Counted from the stretch's first letter, positions 28,753 through 37,969 are shown. The stretch: 64,000 nucleotides of DNA from Bradyrhizobium sp. WBOS07 (GCF_024585165.1 NZ_CP029008.1:3100001-3164000); one strand, 5' to 3'. Program-made: numbers and translations. The notes: generated by a model from the letters alone, not told the origin.

Positions 28753-29979
28753 ATGAAAATGAAGAACCGTCTTCTCGAACGCATCGCCGCCTCCGCCCTC
28801 GCTCTGGCGCTGTCGATCGCACAGGCTCACGCGCAGAAGAAATACGATCCCGGCGCCTCCGACACCGCGATCAAGGTCGGACAGACCGTGCCGCTGAGCG
28901 GCCCCGCCTCGGCCTATGCCGTGATCGGCAAGACCCAGGCGGCCTACATGAAGATGATCAACGACCAGGGCGGCGTGAACGGCCGCAAGGTCGAGCTGAT
29001 CCAGTATGACGACGCCTATTCGCCGCCGAAGACGGTCGAGCAGGTCCGCAAGCTGGTCGAAAGCGACGAGGTGCTGCTGACGTTCCAGATCATCGGCACC
29101 GCGCCGAACGTCGCCGTGCAGAAATATCTCAACGCCAAGAAGATCCCGCAGCTGTTCGCGGCCACCGGCGCGGCCCGCTTCACCGATCCCAAGAACTTCC
29201 CCTGGACCATGGGCTTCAACCCCTCCTACCTCGTCGAGGGCCGGATCTACGCGCAATATCTCCTGAAGAATTATCCGAACGCCAAGATCGGCGTGCTCTT
29301 CCAGAACGACGACCTCGGCAAGGATTATCTCGCCGGCCTCAAGGCGGGCCTCGGCGACAAGGCCAAGATGGTGGTGGCCGAGACCTCCTACGAGATCTCA
29401 GAACCGACCATCGACTCGCAGATCCTGCGGTTGAAGGACGCCGGCGCCGACGTGCTGTTCAGCGCCACGACGCCGAAGCAGGCGGCGCAGGCGATCAAGA
29501 AGGTCGCCGAGATCGGCTGGAAGCCGCTGCACATCATCGACATCAACGCCTCCTCGCTCAGCGCCGTGCTGAAGCCGGCGGGTCTGGACAATTCCAAGGG
29601 CGTCATCAGCGTCGGTTACGTCAAGGATGCCGCCGATCCGGAATGGAAGGACGATGCCGGCATGAAGCGCTACCTCGCCTTCATGGCGAAGTACTATCCC
29701 GAGGGCGACAGGGATTCGAACCTGAACGTCTACGGCTACATCACGGCCCAGCTGCTGGTGCAGGTGCTGAAGCAATGCGGCGACGATCTGACCCGTGAGA
29801 ACGTGATGCGGCAGGCCGCGAGCCTCAGGGACGTCGTGCTCGATCTGACGCTTCCCGGAATCTCCGTCACGACGACGCCGACCGACTACCGCGTCAACAA
29901 GCAGTTCCAGATGGTGCAGTTCGACGGCCAGCGCTGGCAGAAGCTCGGAGACATCGTGTCGGACGAGGCGAAGGAGTGA
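28753..29979 (+). CDS. ABC-type branched-chain amino acid/aromatic solute-binding protein
   Basis: About 408 aa, signal peptide with core AASALALALSIAQAHA, mature domain opening IKVGQTVPLSGPASAYAVIG. A LivJ-type fold is indicated by PNVAVQKYLNAKKIPQLF and VLFQNDDLGKDYLAGLK. Two starts are possible: ATG at 28732, overlapping the upstream stop (ATGA), or ATG at 28753 just before the signal peptide; the latter is used. Second LivJ-type orphan in the island, unlike the one at 20.8-21.9 kb. No permease genes adjoin. Relatives sit beside CoA transferase/CoA ligase genes for aromatic acids; ligand unknown. Confidence 0.87.
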   Translation: MKMKNRLLERIAASALALALSIAQAHAQKKYDPGASDTAIKVGQTVPLSGPASAYAVIGKTQAAYMKMINDQGGVNGRKVELIQYDDAYSPPKTVEQVRKLVESDEVLLTFQIIGTAPNVAVQKYLNAKKIPQLFAATGAARFTDPKNFPWTMGFNPSYLVEGRIYAQYLLKNYPNAKIGVLFQNDDLGKDYLAGLKAGLGDKAKMVVAETSYEISEPTIDSQILRLKDAGADVLFSATTPKQAAQAIKKVAEIGWKPLHIIDINASSLSAVLKPAGLDNSKGVISVGYVKDAADPEWKDDAGMKRYLAFMAKYYPEGDRDSNLNVYGYITAQLLVQVLKQCGDDLTRENVMRQAASLRDVVLDLTLPGISVTTTPTDYRVNKQFQMVQFDGQRWQKLGDIVSDEAKE

Positions 29980-30013
29980 GGACCCGGGTTAGGCGCCGTT
30001 CCCCCACACCTCT

Positions 30014-30100
30014 CGTCATGGCCGGGCTTGTCCCGGCCATTCACGCCTAACCGCGCAGCACGAATAACGTGGATGCCCGGGACAAGCCCGGGCATGACGA
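30014..30100. repeat. Intergenic palindrome (GTCATGGCCGGGCTTGTCCCGG family)
   Basis: Left arm CGTCATGGCCGGGCTTGTCC with internal GGCCGGGCTTGTCCCGGCC, right arm GCCCGGGACAAGCCCGGGCATGACG. Sits between convergent genes (solute-binding protein and SRPBCC gene), where each half can form a strong hairpin and might terminate both transcripts. Confidence 0.8.
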
Positions 30101-30113
30101 CCAAGACTGTAGC

Positions 30114-30605
30114 TCACCGCTTCATGCCCGCCACATAGGCCGCGAGCTTGTCCAGCGTCTGATAGCCGTATTCGACGGCGCCGAAGCCGATCATGCCGTC
30201 GCGCTGCTCGGTGCTCGAGGCCAGCTGCCGCATCATCAGCACGGTCTTGCCGTTGCTCTGCTCGGCAAAGGTAACGGTGAAGCGGAACATGCCGGGATCG
30301 TCGTCCTGGTCGTGGCCGTGATCCATCTCCATCAGGGACGGCCGCTCGATGCGGCGGAAGTGCATCCGGTTCGGATAGACCGTGCCGTCGGGGCCGATCA
30401 TGTTGAAGCGCCAGACGCCGCCGACGCGCACGTCGATCTCGAAGGTCTCGACCTTGAACCCCTTCGGCCCGAACCATTGCGGCAGATGCTTCGGGTCGGA
30501 CCAGGCCTCGAACACCAGATCGCGCGGCGCGTCGATCACGCGCGACATCACGATCTCGCGGTCGAGCGACCATTGCGACAAAGCGGGATTGGCAGACTTC
30601 GTCAT
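30114..30605 (-). CDS. SRPBCC (AHSA1-like) protein
   Basis: 163-aa START-like domain of the AHSA1 group: begins DREIVMSRVIDAPRDLVFEAW, then DPKHLPQWFGPKGF, VRVGGVWRFNMIGPDG and a closing helix. Proteins of this group bind hydrophobic ligands or act in chaperone-type roles; here it is the downstream partner of an ArsR-type regulator with a 4-base overlap, a very common arrangement in which the regulator controls the SRPBCC protein. No ligand can be deduced. Confidence 0.88.
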   Translation of the reverse strand: MTKSANPALSQWSLDREIVMSRVIDAPRDLVFEAWSDPKHLPQWFGPKGFKVETFEIDVRVGGVWRFNMIGPDGTVYPNRMHFRRIERPSLMEMDHGHDQDDDPGMFRFTVTFAEQSNGKTVLMMRQLASSTEQRDGMIGFGAVEYGYQTLDKLAAYVAGMKR

Positions 30606-30988
30606 GACTCAGAACCTTTCCGTCTGGTTGTTCGGGACGGCCGCTTGGCGGCCGCCCTCTCCTTCTTGAGCTTCATCACGTAGGCTTCGAAGCGGTCCAG
30701 CCGCGCCTCCCAGATCGCGCGCTGCTGCTGGAACCAGTCCTCGGCGCCGAGCAGCGCATCCGGGCTGAGGCGGCAGGTGCGCACGCGGCCGGTCTTCTCC
30801 GACAGAACGAGACCGCTCGTCTCCAGCACATGGATGTGTTTCATGAAGCTCGGCAGCGCCATGTCGAAGGGATTGGCGAGCTCGCCGACCGAAGCCTCGC
30901 CGGCGCACAGCCGCATCACGATCGCCCGCCGGGTCGGATCGGCAAGCGCTGCGAAAACCTGGTCGAGGTGGGTCAATTGGTTAGCCAT
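30602..30988 (-). CDS. ArsR-family winged-helix regulator
   Basis: 128 aa: VFAALADPTRRAIVMRLCAGEASVGELANPFDMALPSFMKHIHVLETSGLV gives the ArsR HTH (seen as LADPTRRAIVMRL, then PSFMKHIHVLE). No ArsR metal-binding cysteine cluster, so a metal sensor is unlikely. Autoregulation of the pair with the SRPBCC gene is the usual role. A short AT-rich segment just upstream (about 30990-31045, with repeated GTTAGC / GCTAAC and GGCTAACTTTAT) contains likely operator half-sites: AGCTAACTATA at 30990 and GGCTAACTTTA at 31040. Confidence 0.88.
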   Translation of the reverse strand: MANQLTHLDQVFAALADPTRRAIVMRLCAGEASVGELANPFDMALPSFMKHIHVLETSGLVLSEKTGRVRTCRLSPDALLGAEDWFQQQRAIWEARLDRFEAYVMKLKKERAAAKRPSRTTRRKGSES

Positions 30989-31087
30989 GAAGCTAACTAT
31001 ATTCCCATAACGGCGGGCGTCAAGAAATACTTATCCGTCAGGCTAACTTTATCCGGATCGCCGGTTGGACCCCGGCGGATCCGCGGC

Positions 31088-31792
31088 TCAGACCGAGCGC
31101 GTCAGGCCGCCGTCGACGCGGATGTTCTGGCCGGTGATGTAGGCGGCGCCGTCGGAGGCCAGAAACGAGATCGTCGCCGCGATCTCCTCCACCTTGCCGT
31201 AGCGCTTCAGCGGCACGCTGTCGCGGCGCGCGTCCTGCTGCGGCAGGCTGTCGATCCAGCCCGGCAAGACGTTGTTCATGCGGATGTTGTCGGCCGCATG
31301 GGTGTCGGTGAAGATCTTCGTGAAGGCGGCAAGGCCGGCGCGGAACACCGCCGAGGTCGGGAACATCGCGCTTGGCTCGAACGCCCAGGCGGTCGAGATG
31401 TTGATGATGGCGCCACCCTTCTGCGCCTGCATCAGCGGCGTCACCAGCCGCGTCGGGCGGATCACGTTCAGCAGATAGGTGTCGAGGCCGGCGTGCCATT
31501 GCTCGTCGGTGATCTCGGTGACGGGAGCGCGCGGCCCGTGGCCGGCGCTGTTGACGAGCACGTCGATCCTTCCCCACTTCGCCATGGCCCCGTCGACGAG
31601 ACGCTTGAGGTCGTCGTTCTCCTTGTTCGAGCCGGTGACGCCGAACCCGCCGAGCTCGGCGGCCAGCGCCTCGCCCTTGCCGGAGGACGACAGGATCGCG
31701 ACGTGAAATCCGTCCGCGGCCAGCCGCCGCGCAGCCCCTGCCCCCATGCCGCTGCCGCCGGCGGTGACGAGCGCAACCTTCTCTGCTGCCAT
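31088..31792 (-). CDS. SDR-family protein lacking catalytic Tyr/Lys
   Basis: 234 aa with Rossmann motif TAGGSGMGAG at 10-19, NSAG at 81-84 and Ser133 (NISTAWAF). Where classical SDRs have YxxxK, aligned on the following A-x-L-A-A-F helix, this protein has Ser147 and Arg151 (SAVFR), so the proton-relay Tyr and Lys are both missing. C-terminal IRVDGGLTRSV is normal for the family. It may still bind NAD(P) but act as a pseudo-enzyme or use another mechanism. Monocistronic between the divergent GNAT gene and the ArsR gene. Family call firm; activity doubtful. Confidence 0.82.
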   Translation of the reverse strand: MAAEKVALVTAGGSGMGAGAARRLAADGFHVAILSSSGKGEALAAELGGFGVTGSNKENDDLKRLVDGAMAKWGRIDVLVNSAGHGPRAPVTEITDEQWHAGLDTYLLNVIRPTRLVTPLMQAQKGGAIINISTAWAFEPSAMFPTSAVFRAGLAAFTKIFTDTHAADNIRMNNVLPGWIDSLPQQDARRDSVPLKRYGKVEEIAATISFLASDGAAYITGQNIRVDGGLTRSV

Positions 31793-31910
31793 GAGCCATC
31801 ATCCCCTTGAGTTGAGGCGAGCCGCAGGCTCGGCCTATCATGCGGCCTTCTACAGCCAGACCTGTCGGCAGGTCCATGGTCGAAGGGACGCATCCGATGA
31901 GCAACGCGCG

Positions 31911-32750
31911 ATGAATGACTTGCAGATCCGCAATCTGCGCCCCGAGGAAATCTCCCTCGCCATCGACTGGGCCGCAGCCGAAGGCTGGAATCCCGGCCGC
32001 TACGATGCCGCCTGCTTCGCAATCCCCGACGCGCAAGGCTTCTTCGTCGGCGAGATCGATGGCGAGCCGGCCGCAACCGTCTCCTGCGTCAATTACGACG
32101 ACCGCTTCGCCTTCCTCGGGTTCTATATGGTGCGTGCAGACCTTCGCGGCTCCGGCCACGGCCTGAGGATCTGGAACACGGCGATCGCGCATGCGGGCTC
32201 CCGCGTGATCGGGCTCGACGGCGTGGTGGCGCAGCAGGACAATTACAGGAAGTCCGGGTTCCAGCTCGCTTACGCCAACATCCGCTATGGCGGCGTCGTC
32301 GCCGCGCCCGTGAAGCCGCCAGCCGATGTCGTCGCACTCGACACGATCCCGTTTGCGCTCGTGGAAGCCGACGACACCACCGTCTTCCCGGCGCGGCGCA
32401 GCGCCTTCCTGCGCGCCTGGATCAACACGCCAGGCCATGTCGGCCGCGCGCTATGGCGCGACGGCAAGCTCGCCGCCTGGGGCGTGATCCGGCCGTGCCG
32501 GACCGGCTCCAAGATCGGCCCGCTGGTCGCCGACGATCGCACGGCGGCCGAGGCGATCGTGCAGGCCCTGCTGGCAAGCGCGCATGGCGAGGTGTTTCTC
32601 GACGTCCCCGCCGTCAATCGCGAGGCCATCGCGTTCGCGGAGGCGCTCGGGCTCAAGCCGGTGTTCGAGACGGCGCGGATGTACACCGGCGCGATCCCGC
32701 CGCTGCGCATCGATCGCGTCTTCGGCGTGTGCAGCTTCGAGCTCGGCTAA
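31911..32750 (+). CDS. GNAT-family N-acetyltransferase
   Basis: 279 aa. N-terminal GNAT domain: IRNLRPEEISLAIDWAAAEGW, PAATVSCVNYDD, FYMVRADLRGSGHGLRIW (acetyl-CoA loop around RGSGHG), followed by an N-acetyltransferase-associated C-terminal half (second GNAT-like repeat with GKLAAWGVIRPCRTGSKIGPL). Similar two-domain proteins are common in rhizobia and of unknown substrate. The ATG at 31911 gives the family start; a longer frame from 31746 overlaps the divergent SDR gene. Confidence 0.85.
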   Translation: MNDLQIRNLRPEEISLAIDWAAAEGWNPGRYDAACFAIPDAQGFFVGEIDGEPAATVSCVNYDDRFAFLGFYMVRADLRGSGHGLRIWNTAIAHAGSRVIGLDGVVAQQDNYRKSGFQLAYANIRYGGVVAAPVKPPADVVALDTIPFALVEADDTTVFPARRSAFLRAWINTPGHVGRALWRDGKLAAWGVIRPCRTGSKIGPLVADDRTAAEAIVQALLASAHGEVFLDVPAVNREAIAFAEALGLKPVFETARMYTGAIPPLRIDRVFGVCSFELG

Positions 32751-32756
32751 AGCTTT

Positions 32757-32804
32757 GCGCATGATCCGTTCCGGAAAACCGCTGCGCAGTTTTCCGGATC
32801 ATGC
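32757..32804. repeat. Rhizobiales intergenic palindrome GCATGATCCG...CGGATCATGC
   Basis: GCATGATCCGTTCCGGAAAACCG followed by CGCAGTTTTCCGGATCATGC, written here as two arms around GCTG. A degenerate relative is at 47014-47056. Located between two convergent genes; probably forms the shared terminator hairpin. Confidence 0.8.
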
Positions 32805-32815
32805 CTTGGCACCGC

Positions 32816-33259
32816 TCAGTAGCAGCGCGTGATGTTGACCGTGTGCTCGCTGCCGCCGCGGCCGGGCACCCTCACCTGCTCCGTCGGGCAGCTCGGCACG
32901 TAGGGCCGGTCGGACGGCACGACGTTCGGCGGGAAACGATGCGTCCAATCCCAGGGCACGTCATACGTGTAGGTGTAGCGCACGTCGGCGGAGAGCGACT
33001 GGGCGATATCGACGAAAGACTGGCTGTTGCCGCCGCTGTCGCGGAAGAAGCCGCCGCCGGGCCAGTAGACGAAGGGGGTGTTGCGCCGGTGGAACCGGGC
33101 GCCCGGCGCGATGGGCGGACGCGCGATCGCGCCGGACGGCGCCGCACTCAGCCCGTGCGGCGCAGCGCCGCCGGGTTGAGCAGAACTATCGCTGAGGCTA
33201 AGGAGCAGCGCGGCTGCGCTGAGCGAGGCGAGCATCGCCCCATGCATTGTGTAGGTCAT
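32816..33259 (-). CDS. Small secreted hypothetical protein
   Basis: About 147 aa from the ATG at 33259 with a Sec signal peptide (MLASLSAAALLLSLSDSSA-Q). The mature part has a Pro/Arg/Gly-rich region and a conserved-looking core SLSADVRYTYTYDVPWDW, two cysteines (CPTE and TRCY at the very end) that could form a disulfide. Not recognised; typical of Bradyrhizobium periplasmic hypotheticals. Terminates next to the convergent GNAT gene. Confidence 0.6.
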   Translation of the reverse strand: MTYTMHGAMLASLSAAALLLSLSDSSAQPGGAAPHGLSAAPSGAIARPPIAPGARFHRRNTPFVYWPGGGFFRDSGGNSQSFVDIAQSLSADVRYTYTYDVPWDWTHRFPPNVVPSDRPYVPSCPTEQVRVPGRGGSEHTVNITRCY

Positions 33260-33535
33260 GATACGCACCAACTCGTTTGGCTTCGGCGGCTCCCCGCAGC
33301 TACGCTAGGCCGGGCCGTCGCCCAGCCGCAAACGTATAATTAATTATTGGTTAAGGCACGGGATTAGCCGGGGAGCCGGTGCGGCAAAGAGCGCCCCGAT
33401 GGCCGCCGATGGGCACTTCGCTCCAAAACAGCGTCTCACAACCAGTTGATCGGACTTGATCGCCTCCGCCAACCAGGTTCCGGAACGCTCCCGCAGTGCC
33501 ACCATTGGCCCCCGACACAAGCCGCGAACGCGTGA

Positions 33536-33566
33536 GGCCCACCGTCCACACCGGACGGTGGGCCTT
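33536..33566. other. Strong 12-bp hairpin in gene-free stretch
   Basis: GGCCCACCGTCC, four-base loop region ACAC/CC, then GGACGGTGGGCC: a perfect 12-bp stem. The surrounding 33.3-33.68 kb lacks any protein-like frame. Could be the terminator or core stem of a small RNA or a repeat arm; not T-rich downstream on the plus strand (TTCGTGCG). Confidence 0.5.
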
Positions 33567-33679
33567 CGTGCGTCAGCAGCTTCCGGCGCAGCTGACCGCG
33601 CGCCGGATCGAGCGTTCTTCCCCTATCCCTTGCGCTATCCGACGGCAAAACACCCAAGCCCTCGGTCAATCGTCCTCGC

Positions 33680-34233
33680 CGAAAATATTCCGCTTTACCG
33701 AATTTCGGAAATGACGTATGTGTCGCGCAACCCGGCCCAAGGAAGAGGGGCGTATCGCGATCGTCACGAACGCGGGCCGGGCGGCGGTGGACGCCGATGG
33801 CATCGGCGCGAAGGGTTTTGCAGGGCGGGCAACCGTGAGCAAGGCGCCTCGCGCACACGACCGGTGCAATCGGCGTACGGCAAAATCGTGTGGTCCTGGC
33901 GCCCGGGGTCTGTGCGCCAAGTGTTGCGGTGATGTGGCGGCCCGACCGGGCCGCGCATCGATCATCCGCAAGGCGACGGGGGCAATAGTGCAACGCTCCC
34001 CGGGGAGAGCACGACATAAGCCGTCAAACCACTGCGCAGGGAAGGCCGGGATGTCCCGGTTGCCCTGTTCTCCGCTATGCAGCAGCACACGCAGTCTGCC
34101 CTTGGCATGGCGGTCCATGGGAGCCACCGGCGCCCGGCCTTCCCTGCGCCCTCGTTCAGAGGGCGAAGCGATCAAGCAAAGCTCGGGCAACATGCGCCGC
34201 GAGGATGCGATCCCATGTCAATCATTCACCACT
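33680..34233 (+). repeat. Long dispersed repeat, copy A
   Basis: Shares ordered blocks with 57303-57798 in inverse orientation: ATTCCGCTTTACCGAA, GGGGCGTATCGCGATCGTCACGAA, CGTACGGCAAAATCGT, GCGACGGGGGCAATAGTGCAACG, CTCCCCGGGGAGAGC and GACATAAGCCGT...CACTGCGCAGGGAAGGC. It is directly followed by a palindromic element (34234-34370) that also follows copy B. Frames in it (for example 33718-34266) are Arg/Ala-rich and look spurious. The stretch 33260-34517 therefore holds repeats and no supported gene. Confidence 0.8.
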
Positions 34234-34370
34234 CTCGTGCCCCGGACGCTGCGCAGCACGAAGTGATGCGCTGCAGAGCCGGGGCCCATGCAGCAGCGAG
34301 CACGCGGCTCGCTGGGTCCCGGCTCTGCGCAGCAGCGCAAGAGCGCTGCAGCGCGTCCGGGACACGCGAG
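34234..34370. repeat. Palindromic intergenic element, copy 2
   Basis: CTCGTGCCCCGGACGC at the left end and GCGCGTCCGGGACACGCGAG at the right, with the inner CAGAGCCGGG / CCCGGCTCTG arms. Same family as 2939-3079, 54259-54410 and 57170-57302. Abuts dispersed repeat copy A. Confidence 0.85.
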
Positions 34371-34424
34371 AGACGCGCGCAATCACCACATGCGCCGTCG
34401 GCCTCGAGCAGGACGCCGGCACAG

Positions 34425-34456
34425 AAAAAACGGCGGGGAAATGACCCCGCCGTTCG
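34425..34456 (-). terminator. Rho-independent terminator
   Basis: On the minus strand: CGAACGGCGGGG, loop TCATT, CCCCGCCGTT followed by a run of six T. It lies about 60 bases past the stop of the 34518-35090 gene and fits as its terminator. Confidence 0.85.
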
Positions 34457-34517
34457 ATCGCGTCCTCATCAACAGACGCGTGGATGCTACATGCCTGAGT
34501 CTTACATGCAAAAAGTC

Positions 34518-35090
34518 TTACATGCCGATGTCGAACACGTTCGGCAATTGGCCCGCCAGCGGCAGCGCGGTGGCACCGAGGAAGGTCGCCACCATCGCCA
34601 TCAGGCGACGGTTGTTGTGGCGCTTGCCGCGCATCTGGCCGGCGATCCACTCCAGCATCTCGCTGTTGACCTTGGAGGCATAGGACGGCGCCCAGCTCTC
34701 GATCTCGGTATCGGCCGACAGCGCGACGCTGCGCGGCGGCACCTTCAGGCCCGAGGCACTGGCGGCATAATGGGCAACGGCCTTGGCGAGCAAATCGTCG
34801 AAGCGGCCGCCATCGCTGCGCTCGGTCGCGGCCTCGTTGATCTCGAACAGGACCTCGGCCTCGGCGCGGCTGACCGGCTGGTCGTTGACGGCGGTGGCCG
34901 TCAGGATCCGCGTGCACCAGGCGGTGTCATCGGCATCGAGCGAACGGGAGAAGTGCACCCTTCCCTTGGTGGTCGGCCCCTCCCCGGTGATCACGCCGTC
35001 ACGCACGATGGAGAGTGCATGGGCCGCGGTATCGCGGCAGGACGGTTCGAGGGACGAGGGTTCGACAGATTTAGGCGCAGCGGCAGACAT
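34518..35090 (-). CDS. Hypothetical cytosolic protein
   Basis: 190 aa, acidic N-terminal half. Has a block ILTATAVNDQPVSRAEAEVLFEINEA suggestive of an EF-hand/calcium-like or excalibur-type helix, then a segment AKAVAHYAASASGL and a C-terminal hydrophobic helix (MAMVATFLGATALPLAGQL) that could anchor it. Not recognised. The gene has its own terminator and its promoter region faces the peroxiredoxin gene 394 bases away. Common in bradyrhizobia as a hypothetical. Confidence 0.6.
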   Translation of the reverse strand: MSAAAPKSVEPSSLEPSCRDTAAHALSIVRDGVITGEGPTTKGRVHFSRSLDADDTAWCTRILTATAVNDQPVSRAEAEVLFEINEAATERSDGGRFDDLLAKAVAHYAASASGLKVPPRSVALSADTEIESWAPSYASKVNSEMLEWIAGQMRGKRHNNRRLMAMVATFLGATALPLAGQLPNVFDIGM

Positions 35091-35398
35091 AGTTCACTTC
35101 CAGACTTCTTCTGACCGGCCAGCATTTTCATGCCGGCGTAAAGGGGTGGTTAACGATTCGATACGGCGATCGCGACTTTTCGAGATGGTTGCCAATTGGT
35201 CGCTGTCAGGACCGTTTTGGTTCTCGGACGCGCCGGGCGAGCGTGATGAAAGTCATAAAAGGCATTATCGGGGCGAGCGAGGCCGTGCGACCCCGGGTGG
35301 AGATGTTTCGCCGCAGGCGCTGCTGTAACAATAAGTTGCTAGGAAATCGGGCCTTCAAGGAAGGAATTCACATTTTACTCGAACCGGTTCAGCGGGCG

Positions 35399-35427
35399 TT
35401 CACTTGGTCTGGCAAGGCCCCTATAAT
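35399..35427 (+). promoter_or_regulatory. Sigma-70-type promoter for the peroxiredoxin gene
   Basis: TTCACT, 17-base spacer, then a perfect TATAAT at 35422-35427, leaving a leader of about 50 bases before the peroxiredoxin ATG at 35484. Such a good -10 is unusual in this GC-rich window and suggests strong housekeeping expression. The rest of the 35091-35483 gap shows no gene; it is comparatively AT-rich in its second half. Confidence 0.6.
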
Positions 35428-35483
35428 GCGGGTGACGGCCAGAGACGAATTTCCCAGTCAGTTCAATGCGATGAGGTAAAATC

Positions 35484-36143
<660 letters not shown>

Positions 36144-36150
36144 TCGACAG

Positions 36151-36230
36151 TCATTCCGGGGCGGTCCGAAGGACCGAGCCCGGAATCTCGAGATCCCGGG
36201 TTCGGTGCTTCGCACCGCCCCGGGATGACA
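36151..36230. repeat. Intergenic palindrome (TCATTCCGGGG...CCCCGGGATGA), copy 1
   Basis: TCATTCCGGGGCGGTCC at one end and CACCGCCCCGGGATGACA at the other, with an inner GGTCCGAAGGACC hairpin. Related to 53221-53340. Sits between the peroxiredoxin gene and the convergent chemoreceptor gene. Confidence 0.8.
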
Positions 36231-36238
36231 ACGCTGAA

Positions 36239-37969
36239 TTAGGCCGTCCTGACGCGGTCGAGGAAACCGTCGACCTCTGCCTTCAGATGCAGGCTCTCGC
36301 CGGACAGTGCCTGGGCCGAGGCAAACATCCGGCTCGAGGTCTCGCCGGTCTCGCTGGCGCCCTTGGCGGCGTGCCGGACGTTGACGGCGACCTCGGCCGT
36401 GCCAGAGACCGCCGCGCGGACGCTCGACACGATGTTCTGGGTCGCGCCCTTCTGTTGCTCGACCGCAGCCGAGATCGAGCCGGCGATCCCGCTGATGCGC
36501 TCGATGGTCTGACTGATCGCCTTGATGGCGGCGACCGATTCCTCGGTCGCAAGCTGCATGCTCTCGATCTGGTTCGATATCTCGTCGGTCGCCTTCGCGG
36601 TTTGACCGGCCAGCGTCTTGACCTCCTGGGCCACCACCGCAAAGCCGCGGCCGGCATCGCCGGCGCGCGCGGCCTCGATGGTGGCGTTCAGCGCCAGGAG
36701 GTTTGTCTGCTCGGCAATCGAGGTGATCAGCTTGACGACGTCGCCAATGCGCGCGCCGGCTTCCGAGAGCTGCGCGATGCGCTGGTCGGTGGCCTCGGCC
36801 TGCCGCACGGCCTCGGCGGAAATCTCGTTCGATTCCTGCACGCGCCGGGTGATCTCGGTGATCGACTGAGACAGCTCGTCGGAGGCCGAGGCCGCCGAAC
36901 GCACGTGCTCGGAGGCATTGTCGGAAGCGCCCGCGGACTGCGCCGACAGATCGGCGGTGGAGCGTGCGACGTCGGTCAATTGTCGCGCCACGCGCTCGAA
37001 CTCGCCCGACGATGTCAGCACCTTGTCGAGGATGCCGCCGACGCTGCCGCGGAACTCCTCGACGAAGTTGCGCAGGTCGGATTTGCGCTGCTCGGCCGCC
37101 GCGGCCGCGGCCGCCGCCTGCTCGCTGCGCATGCGCGCCCGCTCCAGCGAATTGCTCTTGAACACGGCGACTGTGCGCGCGATCTCGCCGATCTCGTCGG
37201 CGCGGTCCTCGCATTCGATCGTGACGTCGCTCTGGCCGTTGGCTAGTGCGGTGAGCGAGTGCGTCACGGAGGTGAGCGGTCGGGTGACGCGGCGGACGAC
37301 CAGCAGGGTCAGGCCCAGCACCAGAAGCGCGGCAAGTCCGGCGGCCGCAGCCATGCTCTCGATCGCGCGGGCCAGCATGCTCTCGTACTGGACCATGGGG
37401 ATGCCGACATAGAGAATGCCGACGACCTTGCCGGCCGCGTTCGCGATGGGGAAATAGGCGGTCATGAAGGTCTTGCCGAACAGCGTGGCCGGACCCTTAT
37501 AGGCCTCGCCGCGGCGCAGCGGCGCCTGTCCCGGATGGTCGGCGGCAAGCTGGGTGCCGACGGCGCGGTCGCCGTTTTCCTTTTTCACGTTGGTGGAGCG
37601 GCGGACGAACTGCCCGCTCGCATCGTCGAACACGAACAGGGTCGCATTGCCGCCGACATAGGACACCGCGCGGTCGACGATGGCGTGATCCTTGATCTCG
37701 GGCATCGTCGGAATTTCGGCCCGCACCACCGCGCCGTCCCGCATCGTGATCTTGGCGGCCGGGACGATCTCGGTGAAGGCCAGCGCCAGCGTGCGCAGGT
37801 TGACCTCGATGTCGCGCAAGGCGCGGTCATTGAAGGCGGAGGTCAGCGACCAATAGCCGGCGCCGACCACGAGGGCCGTGTTCACGGCGATCAGCAACAC
37901 GGCGCACAGAACCGCTTTGGTGCCCAGCTTGAACTGCGGCAGGAACTTCCCAGTCGAAATCTTGGACAT
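36239..37969 (-). CDS. Methyl-accepting chemotaxis protein with Cache-type sensor
   Basis: 576 aa from the ATG at 37969. TM1 ([19 protein letters not shown]), a periplasmic single-Cache-type domain ([42 protein letters not shown]), TM2 ([19 protein letters not shown]), HAMP, an Ala-rich coiled coil ([12 protein letters not shown]) and the cytoplasmic signalling domain with hairpin tip [21 protein letters not shown]. It relays ligand binding to CheA/CheW; no che genes adjoin. The reading frame runs on upstream through the antisense of the photolyase gene, which is a GC artefact. Divergent from photolyase with 129 bases between. Confidence 0.92.
   Translation of the reverse strand: MSKISTGKFLPQFKLGTKAVLCAVLLIAVNTALVVGAGYWSLTSAFNDRALRDIEVNLRTLALAFTEIVPAAKITMRDGAVVRAEIPTMPEIKDHAIVDRAVSYVGGNATLFVFDDASGQFVRRSTNVKKENGDRAVGTQLAADHPGQAPLRRGEAYKGPATLFGKTFMTAYFPIANAAGKVVGILYVGIPMVQYESMLARAIESMAAAAGLAALLVLGLTLLVVRRVTRPLTSVTHSLTALANGQSDVTIECEDRADEIGEIARTVAVFKSNSLERARMRSEQAAAAAAAAEQRKSDLRNFVEEFRGSVGGILDKVLTSSGEFERVARQLTDVARSTADLSAQSAGASDNASEHVRSAASASDELSQSITEITRRVQESNEISAEAVRQAEATDQRIAQLSEAGARIGDVVKLITSIAEQTNLLALNATIEAARAGDAGRGFAVVAQEVKTLAGQTAKATDEISNQIESMQLATEESVAAIKAISQTIERISGIAGSISAAVEQQKGATQNIVSSVRAAVSGTAEVAVNVRHAAKGASETGETSSRMFASAQALSGESLHLKAEVDGFLDRVRTA

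Noticed and set aside
31038..32438. 466-codon minus-strand frame across the GNAT and SDR genes
   Set aside because: Arg-rich out-of-frame shadow; both real genes have family motifs in other frames.
33718..34266. 182-codon frame inside dispersed repeat copy A
   Set aside because: Repeat-borne, Arg-rich, not kept in copy B except in short parts; similar frames are known to be spurious in bradyrhizobia.
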